A DNA stretch of 60,000 nt from Lineus longissimus (lineage: Eukaryota; Nemertea; Pilidiophora; Heteronemertea; Lineidae). Below the pieces are notes generated by a model. That model had not been told where the DNA came from. It saw only the letters and a program-made list of their open reading frames with translations, and searched no databases. Positions within the stretch are counted from its first letter, which is position 1; every line of letters starts with the position of its first letter. The stretch spans positions 2,172,001-2,232,000 of the forward strand of contig NC_088320.1 of NCBI RefSeq assembly GCF_910592395.1. The letters run 5' to 3'. Below, one piece after another: positions 33,021-42,745 of the stretch. A program made the position numbers and the translations under genes.

Positions 33021-33273
33021 TTATAAATCAATTGAAAAGAATCGCTGGAGTGAAGGGTTGTGTCTTCGGGTGATAAACCAAAGATGGATGAGGAAATCAA
33101 ATGGCAAAGGTCAAGGTCAAATTATGGTAATTTTCAATCATATTGTTCCGTGTTCCATAACTAAGGAGTTGGTTAACCAAATTACGAATATTTTGTATAT
33201 AGAGCTCATCTACGCCACGGGATTGAAGTTTTGGTAGGTTGAACGCAGAAGAGGCATATAGAGCGAAGGTTTG
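33021..33273. other. No supported feature
   Basis: Spacer between the degenerate tandem repeat and the SINE. Confidence 0.4.
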
Positions 33274-33500
33274 GGAGCAGTGGCGGAGCGGCTAGTGCGG
33301 TATACTAATACTAAATAACTAAAGGTCGTGTGTTCGAATGCCCTTTCCACTTCGGAGTCTCTGTATTCCTTGCACGTTGGAGTTCAAAACTGAATTAGTT
33401 GCTCCCGGATGATCAAGTGTTTCGATCAAGGACATGTCCGGGGAAAGCGATGCCACGAGGACATCCGTTCGGGAAAAACATCGGTATCCCATCTAGTGCC
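33274..33500 (+). mobile_element. tRNA-derived SINE
   Basis: An A box, TGGCGGAGCGG (33281-33291), and a B box, TGTTCGAATGCC (33331-33342), lie at tRNA spacing. The stretch between them does not fold into a clean tRNA. A non-tRNA body follows (GATGATCAAGTGTTTCGATC and on) to about 33500, ending without a clear simple tail. It is a different SINE type from those at 2.6 and 3.9 kb. The 3' boundary is uncertain. Confidence 0.55.
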
Positions 33501-34890
33501 GAGTTTGAAATAGTTCTTTATTACATTTAGTTATATTCTTAAGCAATAACACACACACGTACATATTAGCTGCAGTCAATTTCACCATCAAACCCCTTGA
33601 AAAACCTCAGTCTTGCCAAGTCTATGGAATCAGCTGTGAATGATGAATTTCATAGTTTCTGCCGCTAAATTGAGTTTTGGCAATATACGCGATGGGAATA
33701 ACACCATAGCATGTGGTGTCTGTCGCGGTTGACTTAATTTTACCACAAATTGTAATTATCTTTAAAGGTTTAACCCTTGGTGTCGAATTGATCAAAGACC
33801 ACCCCAGCAGGTTGATAAAACACCAACAGCCTCCTTTGTTAAGAGAGATTTCATGACGTTGTCGTCCTGTGCTGGCAATTTGTTCGATGATGAAGCCGCG
33901 CGACTCGAATATTTAGCGGTTTGTAGTCATTATGATTGAAGAAATAAAGCAAAATCGCGGGACTTTATCACCTAATAGAGTGCCAGGTTGGGTGAAAATA
34001 AAGAGCTACAGTTAGTCTTCTTAAAATTCTAATCATAATAGGATCACCGTCAAAGAAAGTATCAAACCAGCTTCGCTTTTATTGGGCATATTAACTACTA
34101 ATAGTGATCTATAACTTCGTTATAAATGATTTATAAGAGAGGAGGCGATCGCTCAGTAGCGTCTGGAGGAAAAGGCAATGGAGCTAAACATAATAGCCGG
34201 TACTGATTGAACGGATTTTTTTCGATTTTCAAAGTGTTGTGGTGCCATGATAGATTACTATGGTTAGTTATTGAAGGAAAACCGACATTGATAAGTTGTT
34301 CCCAGGGGCAATTATACATTAATAAGAAAAAAATGCATCCTGATTAACCTTTATTTACGCAAGCGTTGATTCCGTCATAAATAACCAGTGGAGGTCGGAT
34401 CAATAAGCAGCCGCAGCCATCTTGCCACACACAACCGCCATGATCCATCTCCTCGTCAAATCTGAAAAATGAAACGTCTGCCAACAGGAAAACCTATCAG
34501 CAGGCGCCCAGTAATATGCTACCAGTGTCAACCTTTTATTCGCGAAGTGATAGCTCTTTATTATTTGCCGATGCAGTTTTTTTCCCAGTCTATTGCATCA
34601 GCAACAAATCACCTGTTACGTGAGAAAAACCTAAAATGCATTGAACTGCGATCCAACTTTATACAATTATTGAAATTAGTTCGATTTCTACACGCACGAA
34701 CTGAAGCAACTCCCCTAATCTCGCCTCTGTAATTCTAATTGAATTATGATATGCCCACTGCCGTTGTGATGATAACGTTGTTAATCTCAAAAACTCTATC
34801 GAGTTAGTTAGGCATGGCTACTAACAGTTAGAACATCCCGCCCCGAGCAGCTTCTTGCAAGGAAACAAAATCGCAGCTATATTGTACGCT
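33501..34890. other. No supported gene
   Basis: Short frames only. Nothing recognised. Confidence 0.45.
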
Positions 34891-35157
34891 AACTTACTTA
34901 CTTAGTCCTCTGCGTGCCTTTAGGGCACCCGGGGAGGGCACAAAATGCTTCTATCTCCATTCTCCATTCTCCACTGAGCCAGTCCGATCGACGGCCTGTC
35001 TGTGGATGTTTCCGCAGGTCGGACAAAGCTTCCTCATCTCCTTTTCTGCTAATCGGCGCAAGGTTTTTTTTTGGATGGCTACCTGCTTTCTGCCTCTGTT
35101 GCTCCTGCGTCCAGTCTTAACTGTCTGTGTTTTATCTTCAGTTCTTGCCGGAGACAA
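34891..35157 (-). pseudogene. LINE 3' remnant with TAAG-type tail
   Basis: The minus-strand frame reads GRKQVAIQKKTLRRLAEKEM, then RKLCPTCGNIHRQ, and stops soon after. A lysine/arginine-rich helix followed by CPxCG at the very C-terminus is common in LINE polyproteins. The 3' flank ends in TAAGTAAGTAAGT (plus strand 34891-34903), a typical LINE tandem tail. The reverse transcriptase is missing. This would be a LINE family different from the one at 26-28 kb, with its AT tail. Confidence 0.45.
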
Positions 35158-38100
35158 AGTGGCTTGTCATATAAAAGTGTTGCTGGGCTGATCCTCAAAG
35201 TTTATCTTCGACATCGATGTCTCCAGGGCAGATTGTTTCTCGCGTACGGTATAGGATACACTTTTGTAGGTTGTGCCCTGCACGGTTGTCTGCTTGGTAT
35301 TACTAGTGTTTCTCTTAAACTTCTACAATGTATTTGGTTTGTTGTCTGTTCTGGTTGCAGCGACCTGTTGCTTGAGGGTCGAATATTGTGGATATAGCGG
35401 GTATGTCATAAAGTGATTGTTCTCTCAGTAATTTTATCCTTCTGCTTTGAGTAGGTTGTAGCCTCCAGTGACCACAAACGCAATATTATAAGACTTATAC
35501 AAAAGTACGACAGCAACATAAACCACGGCTATCTCTTTCATTTATCATACTCGGTTTTCCAGTCGTCTCTTGGCAAATACTTTTTGCCTCGGCTGAGGCA
35601 AAATAACACAACGTACTTAACCATGACGGCCAACTTATCAAACTCTCATCTATCACATACGTTGTTTATGGTTCGCTCGTCCATTTTCATTAGGGCTACA
35701 GGTCACCAATGTATCATTAACTGTCACACACGGCATCTGAAATTCTTCAACAAAATATCAAGTACGCACAAGGGGAAAAGGTGATAAATATATCAAAGTT
35801 GCCCATTGGCCATTTGGGAATCGATGAGGCTGAGAAAATAATGTTGGTAATTGGACAAGTTCGGAAATGTGTAAGAGTTAACATTGAAAAATATGCAATT
35901 GATTCAGCTTGTACTGACAGTTCAAACATTAATAGAATGGAATGCCTGCTTAATTGCGCTTTGTTATGTTGCTAATGTATTTAAAGGTAATACGACTAAT
36001 CAATTGGAATTATACTACTTTGATCGCACTAATGGCTTCACAACCAACGGATTTTTATCAATTGATCATGTTTCAAGGGTAGAATATGATAGCTCGTGAA
36101 TCGTATCTATAATTATAGCTATAGCAATTAAGGGAATTCGATATGCACTTGGTTATGGGTTGCGTGACAAATAAAAGAGGAGTGGTCATCGATTTCGCCC
36201 ATACTCGGTGTGATGTTACCTTTCACGACCTTGAATTTGAATTTAGCAATTATGACCATGAACAAAAATGTCAACATTAAGTTGATTTGCCCTTGCCAGT
36301 TTATGCTCATCGATCGCCATGTAAGCTATTTCATGGATGGTAGGTGCTATCAAGACTTGTCATGATGACCCATTGATAAAACAGCAGAACAATGGAAATT
36401 TATGCCAGAGCACGAGAATGTCGCCAAGCACGGCTGAACAACCTCGTGGTCTTCTGTTCTTCTTAAGGTCAACATGATGGTTTAAGCCATCAAAATTGTG
36501 ACAACGGTATTTTTCAATGTCAACCTTCTGGTACGCAAGCACAATCTTCATTAAAAGAGAATTATTTTCTGTCAGCAGTTCCAGCTATCGTGTGATAGTA
36601 TAATTCCGAGGGGATGACGAAGTTAATTATAGGAGGCAAATCCCAAACGAATCATCGCGTATATCAAGCCATTTTCGGTGATGTAGTTTTATCCTTGTAA
36701 ATTTTCAGCAACAAATTGCAATTTTTGGAAAGGATTATAAGTGATGAACGAATGACAGTACAAAAAATGTGTCAGTGAAGAAAGCCAAGATGGTTTCCTA
36801 AGTTCATTTGCAAGTTTGGGTAAGTCCTTCACCCATTATTGATACAGGCTATCTGATTATACCGGAAGGAACTGAGCTAAGCTGGTTTTATCTTGTAGGT
36901 TGAAGCGTACCGTGTTCAGTAAAATCTGAGAAAGACCCTTAAATAAATTACGCCTATCGCAACCTATACAGAAGCTGTTAATGAGAAATGCGATATATCT
37001 TTCAAGAAGGGAATTCGCTTTAAATGGAACGATCGGGTTCTCCGTTCCAAGGTAATAGCTTATTGCCTGGCAATCGACTACTCCCACATCACCACCGTCT
37101 CCATTCAGCGCTATCCTTGACCATCAGTCAACAGTATACATGAATTTCATTGAGTACTGCTCCTCGTGGACCCCTCCTAAACAATTTTACCAATTCACTG
37201 ACAATTCAAACAGCGAAAGCCATTTGAGTAGACCGAGAGTCCACGGCTTTTGTACTGATTTTATGACACAACATCGCTGTTGAAACTTTTCTCCAACAAT
37301 GCATGTTTATACATATACATGAAATTTAAAAAATCTCCGATACAAGTTCAAACTTTACATTCCGAATGAACAGCAGTTCGCCTCTTATTACGCAGGTGTA
37401 CCTACGCTACAGGGATGGATGACTGTCTATACGCTGTTTGGCGATGGCTCTTAGTCAGGGATTAGTCTAATCGATCACCGGGCAGAGAAAATTGACATCG
37501 TGTGCGGCTGTGCAGTGTGGTTACAATGTCTAATTCAGCAGAACCAGGTACAGTCTCAGTGAATCGCTTTGGAAACGCCCTGTGTGTTAAATGACAACTG
37601 TAACTTCACCCACCGTCTTTCCCTTTGCATAAAAAATTCAGATAGCAATCAGATGAAAGAACCCAGATAGCATTCTCATTACCCGGTCACTATCGTCAGC
37701 TCGTCTCCATTGTCACAGCTTCCCTGCTATCGTCAAATCGATTACCGCGCCCGTGAAACTCTAACATCAACGTGAGACAAAATCCATCTCGGATTTCTAG
37801 TCTTATCAGATTATAGCTATTGCTGTTTTTGTTTCTCGATTCCCTCAAGCTGATGCGAGGAATTATCAGTGAGGCAGCTAGTTCGTACGGCATCGGTAAA
37901 AACAGGTGTTTAAGAGATATCGGTAAAGGTATCGTGATGTGTTCGTGTCGGCACGAGGAATGTCAAATATCGACGACCTTCTCATGTCAGATGTTGGCCT
38001 GCAACATGAGACTAACCACAGTTCGGGAAAAAATGTATTTGATTACATGTACTGATGCTTCCGAAAAACATCTGACACTAACTCGCTGACCGGCGTTAAA

Positions 38101-38840
38101 GAAAAAAGTAGATCACATGTCGATGCTTCAGAAGAATGGCCTCCATCAATATGGTGCGACCTGTGAGATGAGTTATCAAGTGCCAACAGTCAGTGATCTG
38201 TCTGGCTAGTCTGACTGCGTGTCAGTAAATGTGAAACAGACTAAACAACGCATCTACGCCCATAAAACGCCCGTTAACTTATCACTGGACGATTCGGGCG
38301 TATCTGTCCCCTGGTATCTGACCGCACTCTGGTGTGTTACATCAGGCATGCTTAGATGGCCGGGCAGTCAATACTGATGGAGTTCTCCATGCATCTGTAA
38401 CTGCCCGAAGGGATGCTGGTGCGGATTAGCAGCTGAGATAAGCAGCTGATTTCTCTCTGGCGTGACAAAGTTGCATCAGTCTTTTTTACGATGCTGACAC
38501 TTTTCTTCAGATAGGCAATGGTTACGTCGGTGATTGTGAAATGGCGTTTAATATTATATCAATAGAGAATGACAAAGCTAATGGGAACCGAGGCATCACT
38601 TTACAGATCGATAATGTTCAATCTCTTTACTTCTTTACGTCTTCTCTTTCCAGGATCTTGATTGAAAACGACACATAAAAGGTAAACAATTAAGTCGGTC
38701 TTCTTGAAAGAGTCTCTTACCTAATTCGTTATAAATTAATGAAATATCTGACTAAACGGACAGGAAAGTCAGCTTTATATTCTATACATCGAGGTTCGCT
38801 TGGATGGAGCTATACCACTTGAAGAATGGTTTCACAACAC
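35158..38840. other. No supported gene
   Basis: Many short frames. At 36209-36310 (-) an ATG-led piece has a signal-anchor-like hydrophobic stretch (LMLTFLFMVIIA) ahead of an AAAG/GTAACA donor, and at 35781-35975 (+) a short hydrophilic frame appears; neither is convincing alone. No repeats recognised. Confidence 0.4.
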
Positions 38841-39288
38841 CATTGTCAATAAACAAAGCAAGCTCGCACTTATGCAAGTATCAATTCGTGTCTTGTACCC
38901 CCCCCCCCCTCCTCAAAGGTACGACACCTTATCACCCTATAACGACATCTTAAGGCTCAAGCATCACCCTTTTTTCACCAATGCTACTTTTTCTTTCGTC
39001 AAGACATCACCATCAACAATATATCAGTTATCACCGTCATATAAAGTAACCGAACTAATTTTACTGGGTAAGGCTGTATGTTCGACAAGACATCGACACA
39101 TTAGCATCCTTATTCTTTCCAGCTTCGCCAAATTTTCACTAAAGGAAAAATAAATACTACTCAAGCATCGGCAAAGATTAGTGGTGATAGCTTAACTACC
39201 CTTGAGGAGGGGGGGGGGGGTGTACAAGAAACGAATTGATACTTGCATTAGGCCTAAATTGCCATTGTTCCATTGTCTTTTTGAAAGG
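38841..39288. repeat. Dispersed repeat family copy split by the C-run MITE
   Basis: The left piece 38841-38869 (ATTGTCAATAAACAAAGC and on to CTCGCAC) matches the end of a 70-bp unit. The right piece 39251-39288 (GGCCTAAATTGCCATTGTTC) matches the family flank. In the array copy at 42.6 kb these two pieces are joined directly, so the MITE between them is an insertion. Confidence 0.75.
38870..39250. mobile_element. C-run MITE, copy 2 (375 bp, TTA target duplication)
   Basis: The element spans 38873-39247 with TTA at 38870-38872 and 39248-39250. It has the same arms as copy 1 with 12 C on the left and 11 G on the right. Apart from homopolymer length it differs from copy 1 at about six sites. The empty-site comparison with 42601-42650 supports both the exact ends and the 3-bp duplication. 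The 117-codon plus-strand frame running across the left arm is not a gene. Confidence 0.85.
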
Positions 39289-39903
39289 TTATCAGTGCGC
39301 GTAGGTGAAGTGGATAGGGGTCTTTACTGACTGTTTCTGAGGGGCATGATTAGGGGTGTTGCATAACCACCTCACAATGCAAATTGTGGCGTATTCGCTG
39401 TACATACGCTTATAGCATTTTGAGACAAGACCACTAATGAATATTCATAGGTTGGAGGGTCGAGGCCTATCAATTAGACGAGTGCATGTTTTTTACTCTC
39501 AAGTACATATTTGGAGAGGTATTGAAAAAATATTTGCTGTGGCAAGTCTACAGATATAAAGAAATTATTTGATGAAAAAATTAATTTCGAATTTTGCTAC
39601 TTGGGTAATAGGGGGCGTGTTTTGAGTTTTTTCTGCCAGTTGGCTGAAAACAGTGGAAATATCAAAGTCTGTCTAATTTGTCGATTATAAAAAAATTTCC
39701 GTGGTCAATCACCAATTTCCATCGCACCAGTTACTCGCAAGACTAACCCGTATATCATATCCGAATTTCAGTTTCACTACTTGACGCGTTCTTTGATGCG
39801 TCGCGGTCAAACATTGACAATTTAACTGCTAAAAGGCTTAAAAAATCAATTGTGGTCTTGTCTCTTTTGCTAAACAACAATGACCTTGTTGTTCCAAACA
39901 ACT
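39289..39903. other. No supported gene
   Basis: AT-rich sequence without recognised features. Confidence 0.45.
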
Positions 39904-39994
39904 ATTGTCACTAACGTTGGCGTTAAATTAACCTGACGTTACGTGTATCTCGTTCAGTTAAGTCATTAGCTTAACGCCAGCAGTAGTGACAAAA
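39904..39994. mobile_element. Small inverted-repeat element (GTCACTAAC family), copy A
   Basis: The left end TTGTCACTAACGTTGGCGTT is answered at the right by TTAACGCCAGCAGTAGTGAC, giving an imperfect inverted repeat of about 25 bases within a roughly 90-base element. It is related to 41405-41466. No coding capacity. Confidence 0.5.
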
Positions 39995-41404
39995 CTTGTT
40001 ATCATCAGCCGGGCCCAGAATCCAATACCAGTTATTGAACTTCGAACAAACTGTAAAAATATTTTGTTTGAAAAGGAATCAAGGGTTGTGAACAAAATAT
40101 GAATATTTCAATACGAGGAGATAATCTATAATTCATATTGAAATGTATTTCAGTTTTTGTTTGTTTGCCAGAGTTGAATGTATGTACCCATTACATTTAG
40201 TTCCAATGATGAATGCGTTATCTATCGCAAATCTCTACTTTCAATTAAATGATTCCAAGGTAGTATCGGTGTAATTGATTCGAATGATAACATAAATTCA
40301 ATCAATTGAGAACACGGATGCAGATTATTGTTGATCGATGTCGTATCAATAAATGATTAGTTACAGATCACTTCATTTTTTACGTTAAGCTAAGTGAGTA
40401 ATTGACATGGTTGTTGTCGCAATCCCTTAGCTATTTCTATTTATAATTTTGGGATTTGCTACCGAACTGGAGATATTATGTTATCGGTCATCTCATCCAG
40501 AATCTTTTTTTTGTCACGCGCGAAGTGGAGTGTAGTCTGGTTATTTAAAGAATTTGTTTTTCTTCAAAGGAATTCGCTCTTCAAATGGCTTGATCCAGGT
40601 TATCATCTATTTGATTCTGGTTAAGTAAGTTTTAGTGGAATCGGTGGACTTTGAAGTTTCAGATGAATATGACGTTTTGTTCAAATGTCGCATTTTCTAT
40701 ACGAACATGTGTAATTGCCAAATATGGGATTGCCATGTTATCGTTAAAGGGAGTATTTTTGATGTAATAAGCATAATTGCAAGAGATTATACGTCACGGT
40801 AGTTTGAAATCGGATAGACGTTCAGTAAATTATCAGAATCTTATTCAAAGCTGGTACAACAATGAACCAAAACTCAGAATTCTGAGTTCCATAACCTTTG
40901 GAGATGTGGATATCAATGGGTCCCCTTCCCTTTCTGAACTTTGATGACTAAAAATTATTTTTAAAATTCCTTTACAAAATCGTTCTCCATCTCGTCTCTC
41001 AAGTCTTTAAAAAGATGCCGAGGAGTCTAATACAATAAACTTGCTCCATCAGGTTTGAACTGTTAAAGAGACAATACCTTCGCCCCCGCCGGCGTCTGAA
41101 CTTTGAAAATAACTAGGATTTCAGCATCCTAAACTCTAATCCTCCTCACGATAAATCCGATAATGCTACTGGGTATTGTTTGAAGATTATGAAGACATGT
41201 TAGAAATAGCCTGTAACAATATAATCGCAGTTAATGACGATGTGAGACTTCAAATTTCTCGATTCTTCTTGTCTAGAAAGTAAACGTTTAGGTATATTTT
41301 AATTGGTTGTCTAAAATGATCGTATTCCACCCATTTTCCCTGTACTTGTCTCAACTTGATCCTACCTTGATTGTATCTGTCGGGACTCGGTTGTTCAAAA
41401 CAAA
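39995..41404. other. No supported gene
   Basis: Strongly AT-rich with hardly any frames above 60 codons. Nothing recognised. Confidence 0.5.
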
Positions 41405-41466
41405 TTTTGTCACTAACACCGGCGTTAACTTAAGTAAGTTAAGTTTAACGCCAGCGTTAACAACCT
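41405..41466. mobile_element. Small inverted-repeat element (GTCACTAAC family), copy B
   Basis: It begins TTTTGTCACTAACACCGGCG and ends TTTAACGCCAGCGTTAAC. It is shorter than copy A, with a compact TTAAGTAAGTTAAG centre, and the right end lacks the GTGACAAA tip. Confidence 0.45.
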
Positions 41467-41950
41467 AACTAAACCAGTATATTGTATAGTTGTTGCACAG
41501 TAATTTGCTCTTTCGTGATAGTGATCCTCATGGTTCAAAATCGTTGAACTTTCCAAACAAAATTAACGACTGTACCTATTTAACCACATTAACAGGCACG
41601 CCAGACCAGAGGAATAAGGCTGTCGTAAAAGCAATGATTTCATGTCGAAATGTGCTCTCAAGGTTAATGGAATTACCAATACGCAGAAAAGCAGACTATT
41701 ATTTCAACCATTCCAATTTGTCGCGCCCAGGGGAAATTCAGCAAATGATGTGAAACTTGAGTTTCCACTTGAATTGGTTGGCATGAGGAGAACTTATTCG
41801 ATATCGCATCAAAGTTGTAAAACCATTTGTTTCAATTACTTCAACAGGTCAGTGCTGGATTCGCTCAACCTCCTGTTCGGTCGGGTCGTAATCTAAAACA
41901 GCACCGCTGTACTTCTATTGATGTTCTATTTTCTGATTTTGTTGAGAGAA
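41467..41950. other. No supported gene
   Basis: Two overlapping plus-strand frames (41490-41753 and 41642-41896) lack motifs. Confidence 0.4.
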
Positions 41951-42630
41951 TTCAGGCCTAGCCAAATGCACGGTCTATTGATTTTAAACATAGCCCGCTC
42001 GCACCTCACAGTTAAAAGGAGTCAAGCCCTGTCCAAAGCAGAGTCTATTGTCTTCAAACAAGGCCCGTTCGCACCTCATAGTTAAAAGGAGTCAAGCCCT
42101 GTCCAAAGCAGAGTCTATTGTCTTTAAACAAAGCCCGTTCGCACCTCATAGTTAGAAGGAGTCGAGCCCTGTCCAAAGCAGAGTCTATTGTCTTCAAACA
42201 AAGCCCGTTCGCACCTCACAGTAAAAAGGAGTAAAGCCCTGTCCAAAGCAGAGTCTATTGTCATTAAACAAAGCCCGTTCGCACCTCACAGTTAAAAGGA
42301 GTCAAGCCCTGCCCAAAGCAGAGTCTATTGTCTTTAAACAAAGCCCGTTCGCACCTCACAGTTAAAAGGAGTCAAGCCCTGCCCAAAGCAGAGTCTATTG
42401 TCTTTAAACAAAGCCCGCTGGCACCTCACAGTTAAAAGGAGTAAAGCCCTGTCCAAAGGAGAGTCTATTGTCTTCAAACAAAGCCCGCTGGCACCTCACA
42501 GTTAAAAGGAGTCAAGCCCTGTCCAAAGGAGAGTCTATTGTCTTCAAACAAAGCCCGCTCGCACCTCACAGTTAAAAGGAGTCAAGCCCTGTCCAAAGCA
42601 GAGTCTATTGTTTTTAAACAGAGCCCGCTC
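41951..42630 (+). repeat. 70-bp tandem repeat array, about 9.7 units
   Basis: Nine full units of exactly 70 bases start at 42001, 42071, 42141 and so on to 42561, preceded by a diverged partial unit of 50 bases from 41951. Each unit contains GCACCTCACAGTTAAAAGGA, GTCCAAAGCAGAGTCTATTG and AAACAAAGCCCG. There are no indels between units and only a few substitutions per unit (for example CCCGTTCGC against CCCGCTGGC), so expansion is recent. The array belongs to a dispersed family whose flank follows at 42637. Confidence 0.9.
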
Positions 42631-42636
42631 GCACCT

Positions 42637-42745
42637 GGCCTAAATTCCCATTGTTCTCCAGTCTTATCAAAGGGTTACCATGGCAAATCTTGATGACATT
42701 GACTCTCACGAAACAGCTTTCAGAGTGGTCGAATGGCCTAAATCA
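42637..42745 (+). repeat. Dispersed repeat family flank after the array
   Basis: It begins GGCCTAAATTCCCATTGTTC and continues through CTCACGAAACAGCTTTCAGA to a second GGCCTAAAT. It is homologous to 6655-6750, 15512-15612 and 39251-39288. The conserved order unit-then-flank shows the tandem unit is part of the element. Confidence 0.75.

Noticed and set aside
33274-33350. tRNA gene suggested by TGGCGGAGCGG and TTCGAATGCC.
   Set aside because: The acceptor stem ends do not pair and a longer SINE-like body continues downstream.
38800-39153. 117-codon plus-strand frame with a polyproline run.
   Set aside because: It is the translation of the C-run MITE arm and interior; the copy at 13 kb gives the same text in a different flank.
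41951-42630. Regularly spaced repeats that could be mistaken for a CRISPR array.
   Set aside because: The whole 70-bp unit repeats with no variable spacers, and the context is a eukaryotic dispersed repeat.
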